A stretch of DNA of 6,533 bases, from assembly GCA_947478535.1 (NCBI GenBank), contig CANJXD010000337.1, forward strand, positions 1-6,533. The letters are read 5' to 3'. The position numbers and the translations under genes are program-made. Shown in pieces: positions 1 through 6,533 of this stretch. How positions within the stretch are numbered: the first letter of the stretch is position 1; the number at the start of each line of letters is the position of its first letter. The notes beneath the pieces were generated by a model that was not told the DNA's origin, searched no databases, and was given only the letters and a program-made list of their open reading frames with translations. The stretch is from Acetobacteraceae bacterium. GTDB lineage: Bacteria > Pseudomonadota > Alphaproteobacteria > Acetobacterales > Acetobacteraceae.

Positions 1-1578
1 ACCCAGGATTCCAGCGAAAGCACCACCACCGCCGTCGCCATCCGGGATGGCCGCTTCGTCGCTACCGGCGCCGCCGCCGAAGCCCTGGCCGGCCCCACGA
101 CGACGGTCATCGACCTCGGCGGCCGCACCGCCATCCCCGGGCTGATCGACAGCCATGTCCACCAGCACCAATGGGGCATGAACCTGCCCGCGGTGCAGTT
201 GCTCGATACCCGCTCCATCGCGGATATCCTGGCCCGCATCGGCGAACGCGCCCGCGCCACGCCGCCGGGCGACTGGGTGCTGGCCTCCTCGCTCTGGCAC
301 GAAAGCATCCTGGCGGAAGGCAGGCTGCCGACGCGCTGGGAACTCGACAGTGTCGCGCCCAACAATCCCGTCTTCATCCCGCGCGGCGGGCATGTCGTGG
401 CGGTCAACAGCCTGGGCCTGGCCCGCGCCGGCGTGACGAAGGACACCCCCCAGCCCGCCGGCGGCGTGATCGTGAAGCGGGAGGATGGGGAGCCCACCGG
501 CGTACTGCTGATCGCCGGTGCCACCGCCCTCGTCCGCCGCGTCCTGCCGCCGCCACCGCCGGTGCCGCAACAGACCCGCCTGGTGATCGAGGCGATGCGG
601 GAGCTGAATGCGCTTGGCGTCACCACCGTGGTGGAGCCCGGCATCAGCGACGAGATCGCCGGAATCTACCGCGAGCTTCGCGACCAGAACGCCATGACGG
701 TCCGCACCTGGCTGCTGTGGCGCGCCGCGACGGGGGAGCAGATCCGCCGTGGCATCGCCGCCCAGCAGGGCTGGCCGCAGCACCCCATGCTCCGCACCGG
801 CGGCATCAAGTGGCTACTGGATGGGGGCGTGGAGGGCGGCCGCATGAACGACCCCTACCGCATCGTCCCAGGGGAGCAGACCAACCCGGACTACCGCGGC
901 ATCCTGCTGCTGCCAGCGGGCGGTGAGCCCGAGTTGCTGGAGGGCCTGCGCGCCATCCACCGCGCCGGGTTGCAGATCCAGACCCATGCGGTGGGCGACT
1001 ACACCATCGACCTCATCACCCGTCTCTACAGCCAGGTGGACCGCGAACTTGGCGCCATCCGCCCGCTGCGCTGGACGGTGATGCACATCTTCCTGCCGAC
1101 GCCGCCCGCGCTGGCGGAGATGGCGCGGCTTGGCATCATGGCCACCGCGCAGAACCACCCCGTGCTGCTAGGCCACAACCAGCGGCGCTGGTGGGGCGAT
1201 GAACGCGCGGCCTATTCCATCCCGATCCGGCGCATCATCGATGCGGGCGTGCATGTCGGCGGCGGCACCGACGCCCCCGTGGTGCCAGGCGATCCCTTCC
1301 AGTCGATGTGGTGGATGACCACGCGCAACACCCTGGCCGGCTATCGCCTGGGCCCGGAGCACGCGATCACGGCCCGGGAGGCGCTGCGCCTCTACACCAT
1401 CAACAACGCCGTGTTGCTGGGGGCGGAGGCCGAACTTGGGTCGATCGAGCCCGGCAAACTCGCTGACCTGGTGGTACTGTCGCAGGACATTCTGGCTGTG
1501 GAGCTTGACCAGATCCGGCAGACGCGGGCGCTGCTGACCATGGTGGGCGGCCGGGTCGTGCATCGGCAGGGGTTCTGA
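1..1578 (+). CDS. YtcJ-type metal-dependent amidohydrolase, 5'-truncated by the window edge
   Basis: The C-terminal 525 codons of an amidohydrolase-superfamily enzyme of the YtcJ-like group, which hydrolyses C-N bonds (amides, formamides, cyclic ureides); the substrate here is unknown. The frame is open from base 1 and the residues before the first internal ATG (178) are conserved, so 178 is not the true start. Visible in fragment numbering: an N-terminal beta segment (IRDGRFVATG), the metal-binding HxH in GLIDSHVH (His52, His54), the family signature around GHVVAVNS, Lys270 in GGIKWLLDGG, His329 in QTHAVGD, His362 in VMHIF and Asp424 in GGGTDAP. The end, EPGKLADLVVLSQD, is the returning beta-sandwich typical of the superfamily. 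YtcJ-like proteins usually run about 540-580 aa, so only some 15-50 residues are missing. No signal peptide can be judged. A hairpin follows the stop, so it is probably a separate transcription unit from the molybdoenzyme operon. Family assignment is firm; function is open. Confidence 0.9.
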   Translation, partial: TQDSSESTTTAVAIRDGRFVATGAAAEALAGPTTTVIDLGGRTAIPGLIDSHVHQHQWGMNLPAVQLLDTRSIADILARIGERARATPPGDWVLASSLWHESILAEGRLPTRWELDSVAPNNPVFIPRGGHVVAVNSLGLARAGVTKDTPQPAGGVIVKREDGEPTGVLLIAGATALVRRVLPPPPPVPQQTRLVIEAMRELNALGVTTVVEPGISDEIAGIYRELRDQNAMTVRTWLLWRAATGEQIRRGIAAQQGWPQHPMLRTGGIKWLLDGGVEGGRMNDPYRIVPGEQTNPDYRGILLLPAGGEPELLEGLRAIHRAGLQIQTHAVGDYTIDLITRLYSQVDRELGAIRPLRWTVMHIFLPTPPALAEMARLGIMATAQNHPVLLGHNQRRWWGDERAAYSIPIRRIIDAGVHVGGGTDAPVVPGDPFQSMWWMTTRNTLAGYRLGPEHAITAREALRLYTINNAVLLGAEAELGSIEPGKLADLVVLSQDILAVELDQIRQTRALLTMVGGRVVHRQGF

Positions 1579-1583
1579 GGAAC

Positions 1584-1633
1584 AAGGCCCCCCGGGGCGA
1601 GGGGAGGACATTCTTCTCCCGCCCCGGGGCTTT
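1584..1633 (+). terminator. GC-rich hairpin, probable terminator of the amidohydrolase gene
   Basis: An imperfect inverted repeat starts 5 bases after the amidohydrolase stop. Bases 1584-1591 pair with 1626-1633 (one G-T wobble), 1594-1598 pair with 1621-1625, and 1602-1608 pair approximately with 1614-1620. Small bulges lie at 1592-1593 and 1599-1601, and the loop is about 5 bases. Position and stability fit an intrinsic terminator. The T-run is only three bases (1631-1633) and is itself part of the stem, so termination may be leaky or the hairpin may instead protect the mRNA 3' end. Confidence 0.6.
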
Positions 1634-1659
1634 GCCGCAACGGCCCGCCATGCGCTAAT
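1632..1659 (+). promoter_or_regulatory. Weak candidate sigma70-type promoter for the soeABC-like operon
   Basis: TTGCCG at 1632-1637 and GCTAAT at 1654-1659 are separated by 16 bases. Each matches the -35/-10 consensus at 4 of 6 positions, and the pair lies about 35 bases before the first operon gene. The -35 element abuts the preceding hairpin. Such matches arise by chance and alphaproteobacterial promoters deviate from the consensus, so this is only the best visible candidate in the 116-base gap. Confidence 0.2.
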
Positions 1660-1694
1660 CGGGCCAACGAAGAATCAGTCAGACAAGGCGCTTC

Positions 1695-4559
1695 ATGCCA
1701 GATACGCATCTGCCCAGCCGCATGACCGGCAATGGCGAGGTGATCGACACGCAGAAGCCGATCGGCGACGCGGTGAAGACCACCACCTGCTACATGTGCG
1801 CCTGCCGCTGCGGCATCAAAGTGCACCTGAAGGACGGCCGCGTCCGCTACATCGAAGGCAATCCCGACCACCCCGTGAACAAGGGCGTGATCTGCGGCAA
1901 GGGCAGCGCCGGGATCATGACGCAATACTCCCCGGCCCGCCTGCAGGCGCCGCTGAAGCGCGTCGGGCCCCGTGGTTCCGGCGAATTCGCGGAAATCAGC
2001 TGGGAGGAGGCGATGGAGATCGCCACCGGCTGGCTCCGCCATGTTCGGGCGACGGACCCGCGCAAGCTCGCCTTCTTCACCGGCCGCGACCAGTCCCAGT
2101 CCCTGACCGGATTCTGGGCGGCGCAGTTCGGCACGCCGAATTTCGCGGCGCATGGTGGGTTCTGCTCGGTCAACATGGCGGCTGGCGGGCTCTACACCAT
2201 CGGTGGGTCGTTCTGGGAATTCGGCGAGCCGGATTGGGATCTCGCAAAATACTTCGTCATGTTCGGTGTCGCCGAGGACCATGACAGCAACCCGATCAAG
2301 ACCGGGCTCGGCAAGATGAAGGGGCGCGGGGCGAAGTTCGTCTCGGTCAATCCGGTCCGCACCGGCTATTCCGCCATCGCCGATGAATGGGTGGGCATCC
2401 GGCCGGGGACGGACGGGCTGTTCATCATGGCGCTGATCCATGAACTGCTGCGGACGGATCGCGTCGATCTCGACTTCCTCGTCCGCTACACCAACGCCGC
2501 CTGGCTGGTGATCCGCAATCCCGGTGGCGGGGATGACGGGATGTTCGCCCGCGGCCCCGGCGGGCAGCCGCTATCCTGGGACCGCGTGGCGGGCCATGCG
2601 GCGGACGCTGCGACGGCGGATTTGCAGCCGGCGATCGTCGGCGAATTCACCCTTCAGGATGGGCGCATCGCCGTTCCTGTGTTCCAGCTGATGGCGGAGC
2701 GCTACCTCGGCGCCGAATACGCGCCCGATGCGGTCGCCGAACGCTGCGGCGTCGATGCCGGGCTGATCCGGCGGCTGGCGAATGAGATCGCGGAGGTCGC
2801 CTTCCAGCAGACCATCACCATCAACCAGCCCTGGACCGATGCGCTGGGGCGGCGGCATGAGACGATGGTGGGCCGCCCCGTAGCCTTCCATGCCATGCGC
2901 GGCATTTCCGCCCATTCCAACGGCTTCCACACCTGCCGCGCGCTGCACCTGCTGCAGATGATCCTCGGCGCCGTCGATACCCCTGGCTCCTGGCGCTACA
3001 AATCCCCCTTCCCCCGCCCGATCCCGCCGGGGCCCGGCCCGGCCGGCAAGGGCGCCAAGCCGAACACGCCGCTCGCCGGCAATATCCTGGCCTTCACCCA
3101 TGGCCCGGATGACCTGCTGGTGGAGGATGACGGCACGCCGCTGCGGATCGACCATTCCTTCTCCTGGGAAGCGCCGCTCGGCCTGCATGGCATGATGCAC
3201 ACCGTCATCGCCAACGCCGAGAAAGGCGATCCCTACAAGATCGACACGCTGTTCATGTTCATGGCCAACATGGCCTGGAACAGCGCCATGAACCCCATGG
3301 AGACGATCCGCTGCCTGACGGCGCAGGATGAGAAGGGGGACTACGTCATCCCCCACATCATCTACTCCGATGCCTATTTCAGCGAGACCGTGCCCTATGC
3401 CGATCTGATCCTGCCGGACACGACCTATCTGGAACGCTGGGACGCCATCAGCATCCTGGACCGCCCGATCGGCAGTTCGCACGGCCCGGGCGATGCCATC
3501 CGCCAGCCCGTCATCAAGCCGGACCGCGACGTGCGCCCCTTCCAGGACGTGCTGATCGCCCTCGGCGCGCGGCTTGGGCTGCCGGCCTTCGTGAAGGAGG
3601 ATGGCAGCGCGAAGTTCAAGGACTATCCGGACTACATCACCAACCACCAGCGCATGCCGGGCATCGGCCCGCTCGCGGGCTGGCGGGGGGAGGATGGGTC
3701 GAAGAAGGGTGTCGGCGAGCCCAACCCGGATCAGTTGCAGCGCTACATCGACAATGGCTGCTTCTGGCGGCACGAACTGACGCAGGAACAGGGCTACTTC
3801 AAGCACGCCAACCGCGCCTACCTCGATGAGGCGAAGGCGATGGGGCTGATCGGCGCGGCGAACCAGATCGTCATGCAGATCTGGTCGGAGCCCTTGCAGA
3901 AATTCCGCCTCGCCGCGCAGGGCCATGGCGCGAAGCAGCCGCCGGACCATCTGCGCAAGCGCGTCGAGACCTTCTGCGACCCGCTGCCGATCTGGTATGC
4001 GCCACTGGAACAGGAAGGGCAGGACGACATCGCCTTCCCCTTCTCCGCCGTCACGCAGCGCCCGATGGCGATGTACCATTCCTGGGGCTCGATGAACGCC
4101 TGGCTGCGCCAGATCCATGGATCGAACCGGCTCTACATGAACCGCGCCACCGCGACGAAGCAGGGCATCGCCCAGGATGACTGGGTATGGGTCTCGAGCC
4201 GCGCTGGGCGGGTGAAGGGGCAGGTGACGCTGATGGAAGGCGTCAACGCCGATACCGTCTGGACCTGGAACGCCATCGGCAAGCGCAGCGGCGCCTGGGG
4301 CCTTTCGGCGGATAGCCCGGAATCGACCAAGGGCTTCCTGCTGAACCACGTCACCAGCGAATGGCTGCCGGCGCAGGAAGGCTTTCGGGCCGCCAATGCG
4401 GACCCGGTGACGGGCCAGGCCGCCTGGTATGACCTTCGCGTCGCGGTCGCGAAATGCGCACCGCACGAATGGGGTGAGACGGACCCGCATCCCTCCACGC
4501 TGCGCGCGCCGCCCAACATGCCCAAAGCCCCCACCATCATCAGGGAGCCCGGCAAGTGA
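1695..4559 (+). CDS. soeA: Molybdopterin oxidoreductase catalytic subunit, probable sulfite dehydrogenase SoeA
   Basis: A 954-aa DMSO-reductase-family enzyme, probably oxidising sulfite to sulfate in the cytoplasm. The N-terminal [4Fe-4S] site is C32-x2-C35-x3-C39-x27-C67. Lys69, two residues after the last Cys, matches the conserved Lys between cluster and pterin in this family. Cys157 in HGGFCSVNMA is the likely Mo ligand (inferred from position). The segments around 185-240, including GVAEDHDSNP and IRPGTDG, belong to the guanine-dinucleotide-binding core. Residues about 796-930 (from SWGSMNAW) form the C-terminal molybdopterin-dinucleotide-binding domain. There is no twin-arginine or Sec signal, unlike periplasmic PsrA- or DmsA-type enzymes, which fits SoeA. 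The ATG has AAGG at 1685-1688, 6 bases upstream; the next in-frame ATG (1722) lacks better support. The stop overlaps the next start by 4 bases. The set of Fe-S protein plus DmsC-type anchor, the length and the recalled resemblance to alphaproteobacterial SoeA proteins support the call. Such genes are often auto-named formate dehydrogenase or DMSO reductase. Family is near certain; the sulfite substrate is likely but unproven. Confidence 0.8.
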   Translation: MPDTHLPSRMTGNGEVIDTQKPIGDAVKTTTCYMCACRCGIKVHLKDGRVRYIEGNPDHPVNKGVICGKGSAGIMTQYSPARLQAPLKRVGPRGSGEFAEISWEEAMEIATGWLRHVRATDPRKLAFFTGRDQSQSLTGFWAAQFGTPNFAAHGGFCSVNMAAGGLYTIGGSFWEFGEPDWDLAKYFVMFGVAEDHDSNPIKTGLGKMKGRGAKFVSVNPVRTGYSAIADEWVGIRPGTDGLFIMALIHELLRTDRVDLDFLVRYTNAAWLVIRNPGGGDDGMFARGPGGQPLSWDRVAGHAADAATADLQPAIVGEFTLQDGRIAVPVFQLMAERYLGAEYAPDAVAERCGVDAGLIRRLANEIAEVAFQQTITINQPWTDALGRRHETMVGRPVAFHAMRGISAHSNGFHTCRALHLLQMILGAVDTPGSWRYKSPFPRPIPPGPGPAGKGAKPNTPLAGNILAFTHGPDDLLVEDDGTPLRIDHSFSWEAPLGLHGMMHTVIANAEKGDPYKIDTLFMFMANMAWNSAMNPMETIRCLTAQDEKGDYVIPHIIYSDAYFSETVPYADLILPDTTYLERWDAISILDRPIGSSHGPGDAIRQPVIKPDRDVRPFQDVLIALGARLGLPAFVKEDGSAKFKDYPDYITNHQRMPGIGPLAGWRGEDGSKKGVGEPNPDQLQRYIDNGCFWRHELTQEQGYFKHANRAYLDEAKAMGLIGAANQIVMQIWSEPLQKFRLAAQGHGAKQPPDHLRKRVETFCDPLPIWYAPLEQEGQDDIAFPFSAVTQRPMAMYHSWGSMNAWLRQIHGSNRLYMNRATATKQGIAQDDWVWVSSRAGRVKGQVTLMEGVNADTVWTWNAIGKRSGAWGLSADSPESTKGFLLNHVTSEWLPAQEGFRAANADPVTGQAAWYDLRVAVAKCAPHEWGETDPHPSTLRAPPNMPKAPTIIREPGK
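4542..4547 (+). promoter_or_regulatory. Shine-Dalgarno fixing the GTG start of soeB
   Basis: AGGGAG lies inside the end of the catalytic-subunit gene, 8 bases before GTG at 4556. It supports a non-ATG start in a GTGA stop/start overlap, which keeps the full N-terminus ahead of the first ferredoxin Cys motif. Confidence 0.7.
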
Positions 4560-5293
4560 CCGAACTTCCCCCCGCCAGCGCGAAGAAGCTGGGCCTGGTC
4601 ATCGACCTCGACACTTGTGTCGGCTGCCAGGCCTGCGCGACGAACTGCAAGGAATGGAATGCGGGCGGGCATCTGGCCCCGCTGCCCGACTTGAAGCCCT
4701 ATTCCGCCGGTGCGGAAGGCGTGTGGTTCAACCGGGTGCATTCCTATGAAGCCGGCGAAGGTGCGGAAGGCCGGACGGTCAATTTCCCCCGCTCCTGCCT
4801 GCATTGCGAAACACCGGCCTGTGTCACCGTCTGCCCAACCGGTGCCTCCTACAAGCGCGCCGAGGACGGCATCGTCCTGGTGAATACCGATAGCTGCATC
4901 GGCTGCGGCCTCTGCGCCTGGGCCTGCCCCTATGGGGCGCGGGAGATGGATGAGGATGAGGGGGTGATGAAGAAGTGCACCCTCTGCGTCGACCGCATCT
5001 ATAACGAGACCATCCCGGAGCCGCAGCGCCAACCCGCCTGCGTCATCGCCTGCCCGACCGGCGCCCGGCATTTCGGCGATCTCGGCGACCCCGAGAGCAA
5101 GGTCAGCCTGCTGGTCGCCGAACGCGGCGGCTACGATTTGATGCCGGAGCTTGGCTACAAGCCCACCAACAAATACCTGCCGCCCCGGCACCGCCCGGCG
5201 CCCAATCCCAATCCGCCCGCGGAAGCCATGCCGACGGTGCTCGACATCAAGAACCCGCTGCTTCGGTGGCTGGACAGGGCGCTGTCTCGATGA
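4556..5293 (+). CDS. soeB: Four-cluster [4Fe-4S] ferredoxin-like electron-transfer subunit, probable SoeB
   Basis: A 245-aa DmsB/NrfC/PsrB-type protein carrying electrons from the Mo subunit to the membrane anchor. It has exactly the 16 Cys expected for four cubane clusters: C21, C24, C27, C31; C81, C84, C89, C93; C114, C117, C120, C124; and C141, C144, C162, C166. By family rule each motif's last Cys serves the partner cluster: C166 with C21/24/27, C31 with C141/144/162, C124 with C81/84/89, and C93 with C114/117/120. All are present, so no cluster is degraded. There is no signal peptide, so it should sit on the cytoplasmic face with SoeA. The tail (about 207-245) is proline-rich (KYLPPRHRPAPNPNPP) and ends in a short amphipathic stretch that may contact the anchor (inference). 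It starts with GTG, overlapping the upstream stop by 4 bases, and its own stop overlaps the next ATG. Fold certain; the symbol depends on the operon assignment. Confidence 0.82.
   Translation: MTELPPASAKKLGLVIDLDTCVGCQACATNCKEWNAGGHLAPLPDLKPYSAGAEGVWFNRVHSYEAGEGAEGRTVNFPRSCLHCETPACVTVCPTGASYKRAEDGIVLVNTDSCIGCGLCAWACPYGAREMDEDEGVMKKCTLCVDRIYNETIPEPQRQPACVIACPTGARHFGDLGDPESKVSLLVAERGGYDLMPELGYKPTNKYLPPRHRPAPNPNPPAEAMPTVLDIKNPLLRWLDRALSR
5276..5279 (+). promoter_or_regulatory. Shine-Dalgarno supporting the ATG at 5290
   Basis: AGGG sits 10 bases before the ATG at 5290, whose bases overlap the soeB stop (ATGA). This makes 5290 a better start than the in-frame GTG at 5266, which would lie 28 bases inside soeB. 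Confidence 0.55.
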
Positions 5294-6228
5294 ATCCCGC
5301 TCCCTCGATCGTCTTCTTCACCACCGCCTCGGGCGCTGGCTACGGGCTGCTGTTCTGGCTCGGCATCCTGCGACCCATCGGCTTCCTGTCGCAGAACAGC
5401 TGGTTCGCCATCGTCACGCTGCTGCTGGCGCTGGCGCTGATCACCGCGGGGCTGATCTCCTCCACCCTGCATCTCGGGCGACCGGAACGGGCGGTGAAGG
5501 CGCTGTCGCAGTGGCGATCCTCCTGGCTGTCGCGCGAGGGTGTGGCCGCCATCGCGACCTATGTGCCGGCGGGGATCATGCTGCTGGCGCTGCTGACGGG
5601 GCGGGAGGACTGGGTCGATGTCACGGGCATCCTCGCCGCCTTCGGCGCGGCGGTGACGGTGTGGTGCACGGCGATGATCTACGCCTCGTTGCCCACCATC
5701 CGGCAGTGGAACCACCCGCTCGTGGCACCGGGCTACATGGTGTTCGCGGCGTTTTCCGGTGCCGCGCTGCTGGCCGCCCACGCTGCCTTTGCCGGCCGCC
5801 CGGTAGTGCCGACCATGCTCGCGGTGCTGACCGGCCTCGCCGCCCTGCTGCTGAAGCGCGCCTATTGGATGGCGATCGACGCGCCGAAGCCGGTGGGCTC
5901 CCCCACCATTGAATCCGCGACCGGACTTGGCCGGATCGGCAAGACAAGGCCGCTCGACCCGCCGCACACCGAACAGAACTGGCTGCTGCGGGAGATGGCC
6001 TTCAAGCTGGCCCGCAAGCACCGGGACCGGCTGCGTGGGCTGGTCATGGCAGGGTTCGGCGCAGCGATCGGCCTCGCCTTCTTCTCCCTGCCACTGGGCG
6101 GGCCGGTCGGCGCGTTTCTGCTCGTGCTGGGGGCGCTCTCGGCCCTGGCGGGCATGCTGGTGGAGCGCTGGCTGATGTTCGCCGAGGCCACCCACACGGT
6201 CTCCCTATATTACACGGCGGAAAGTTGA
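5290..6228 (+). CDS. soeC: DmsC-type membrane anchor / quinone-reducing subunit, probable SoeC
   Basis: A 312-aa integral membrane protein that anchors the molybdoenzyme and should exchange electrons with quinone. Eight hydrophobic segments are visible, at about 13-33, 37-60, 84-102, 111-130, 146-167, 172-190, 250-268 and 272-294, as usual for DmsC-family anchors. Conserved-looking family stretches are HLGRPERAVKALSQWRSSWL (61-80) after helix 2, SLPTIRQWNHP (133-143) after helix 4, and a hydrophilic loop at about 191-249 containing GSPTIESATGLG and WLLREMAFKLARKH. The chosen ATG gives a 4-base ATGA overlap with soeB; the GTG at 5266 would only add MAGQGAVS. It holds no Cys motif or haem-ligand pattern that I can identify, so electrons likely pass directly from the SoeB clusters to quinone. 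A DMSO- or polysulfide-reductase anchor is possible by fold, but the leaderless SoeA-like partner favours SoeC. It is the last gene of the operon. Confidence 0.83.
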   Translation: MNPAPSIVFFTTASGAGYGLLFWLGILRPIGFLSQNSWFAIVTLLLALALITAGLISSTLHLGRPERAVKALSQWRSSWLSREGVAAIATYVPAGIMLLALLTGREDWVDVTGILAAFGAAVTVWCTAMIYASLPTIRQWNHPLVAPGYMVFAAFSGAALLAAHAAFAGRPVVPTMLAVLTGLAALLLKRAYWMAIDAPKPVGSPTIESATGLGRIGKTRPLDPPHTEQNWLLREMAFKLARKHRDRLRGLVMAGFGAAIGLAFFSLPLGGPVGAFLLVLGALSALAGMLVERWLMFAEATHTVSLYYTAES

Positions 6229-6262
6229 CCAGGATCGTCGGAAATAGCCGAACGGACGCTTG

Positions 6263-6284
6263 ACGCCTCCCCCCCTCGGAGCGT
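6263..6284 (+). promoter_or_regulatory. Small hairpin masking the Shine-Dalgarno of the 3' gene
   Basis: ACGCCTCC (6263-6270) can pair with GGAGCGT (6278-6284) to form 7 base pairs with one bulged C (6267) and a loop of seven pyrimidines. The 3' arm contains GGAG (6278-6281), the ribosome binding site 8 bases before the ATG at 6290, so folding would hide it. No T-run follows, so it is unlikely to be an intrinsic terminator for soeC. The arm is short and the effect on translation is inference. Confidence 0.35.
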
Positions 6285-6289
6285 TAGGG

Positions 6290-6533
6290 ATGGGTCCAGA
6301 CGCAGAACGGGCCATCGCGATGCTGTTCGCTGAATTCCGGCCCGATGGGGCCGATCTCGATCGCTTTCGCGCGCTCTGCGGGGCGCAACTCTGGGCGCAA
6401 CGCCTGGAGGAGATCGGCCGGCGCACACTGCCTTCCTCGCTGACCGGCCGTGCCGCGCATCAGCGCCATGCTCTGGAAATCGCCCTCGCACGACTTTCGG
6501 ACCCTGCCACCCTGGCGCGTGCTGGCCATGCCG
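6290..6533 (+). CDS. Unrecognised protein, 3' end beyond the window
   Basis: The first 81 codons of an open frame that runs off the right edge. It begins MGPDAERAIAMLFAEFRPDG and continues with Ala/Leu/Arg-rich, helix-forming sequence (LCGAQLWAQRLEEIGRRT, then HQRHALEIALARLSD). A good GGAG lies 8 bases before the ATG and about two thirds of third positions are G or C (55 of 81), which supports real coding, though somewhat less biased than its neighbours. There is no signal peptide, membrane helix or metal motif in the visible part. It lies 61 bases after soeC on the same strand and could be cotranscribed. I do not recognise the family. An opposite-strand frame covers the same bases but has no comparable start signal. 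Confidence 0.55.
   Translation, partial: MGPDAERAIAMLFAEFRPDGADLDRFRALCGAQLWAQRLEEIGRRTLPSSLTGRAAHQRHALEIALARLSDPATLARAGHA

Noticed and set aside
178..180. ATG at 178 as the amidohydrolase start
   Set aside because: The frame is open to base 1 and the upstream codons encode the conserved N-terminal strand and the metal-binding HxH, so the real start lies outside the window.
2571..4490. A 639-codon open frame on the - strand, antisense to soeA
   Set aside because: It lies wholly inside a convincingly conserved gene. Its Arg/His/Gly/Ala-rich translation shows no domain, and long antisense frames are expected where third positions are almost all G or C.
5266..5268. GTG as the soeC start
   Set aside because: It would overlap soeB by 28 bases and add eight residues, whereas ATG at 5290 gives the standard ATGA junction with AGGG upstream.
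4133..6195. Long - strand frames (4133-5191 and 5155-6195) antisense to soeB and soeC
   Set aside because: Low-complexity translations rich in His, Gly, Arg and Gln with no motifs, opposite genes with full family signatures; treated as codon-bias shadows.
6260..6288. TTGACG at 6260-6265 as the -35 of a promoter for the 3' gene
   Set aside because: No acceptable -10 lies at the right distance; GTTAGG at 6283-6288 is a poor match and would put the transcription start beyond the ribosome binding site.
6284..6529. - strand frame of 81 codons opposite the 3' partial gene
   Set aside because: No domain or clear ribosome binding site; the + strand frame has a well-spaced GGAG and continues the direction of the operon.

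Overview
The window is GC-rich throughout, with strong G/C preference at third codon positions. All five genes read on the + strand. Base composition and protein character suggest a high-GC Alphaproteobacterium, possibly an Acetobacteraceae/Roseomonas-like lineage. That placement is inference, because no rRNA or marker gene is present.

Layout: (1) Positions 1-1578 hold the 3' part of a YtcJ-type metal-dependent amidohydrolase whose N-terminus lies upstream of the window. (2) Positions 1579-1694 are a short intergenic gap. It contains a strong GC-rich hairpin just after the amidohydrolase stop (probable terminator), a weak promoter-like pair and the leader of the next gene. (3) Positions 1695-6228 are a tight three-gene operon for a membrane-bound molybdoenzyme: a 954-aa molybdopterin/[4Fe-4S] catalytic subunit, a 245-aa four-cluster ferredoxin-like subunit and a 312-aa DmsC/NrfD-type eight-helix anchor. 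Both junctions are 4-base stop/start overlaps (GTGA and ATGA), implying translational coupling. (4) Positions 6229-6289 are a short gap with a small hairpin that covers a Shine-Dalgarno sequence. (5) From 6290 to the window end runs the start of an unrecognised gene, cut off by the edge.

The three-subunit complex best fits SoeABC, the cytoplasm-facing sulfite dehydrogenase that oxidises sulfite directly to sulfate and passes electrons to the quinone pool. The catalytic subunit and Fe-S subunit lack Tat or Sec signals, the subunit sizes fit, and the anchor is of the DmsC type. In the proposed flow, sulfite is oxidised at the Mo-bis-MGD site of SoeA. Electrons then leave through the SoeA [4Fe-4S] cluster and the four SoeB clusters to quinone at SoeC. 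Assignment to sulfite rather than another substrate rests on recalled family resemblance; no sox, dsr or other sulfur gene is visible here.

I see no mobile element, CRISPR array, tRNA or rRNA, and no strong evidence of an undescribed system. The least explained items are the partial gene at the right end and the hairpin over its ribosome binding site.
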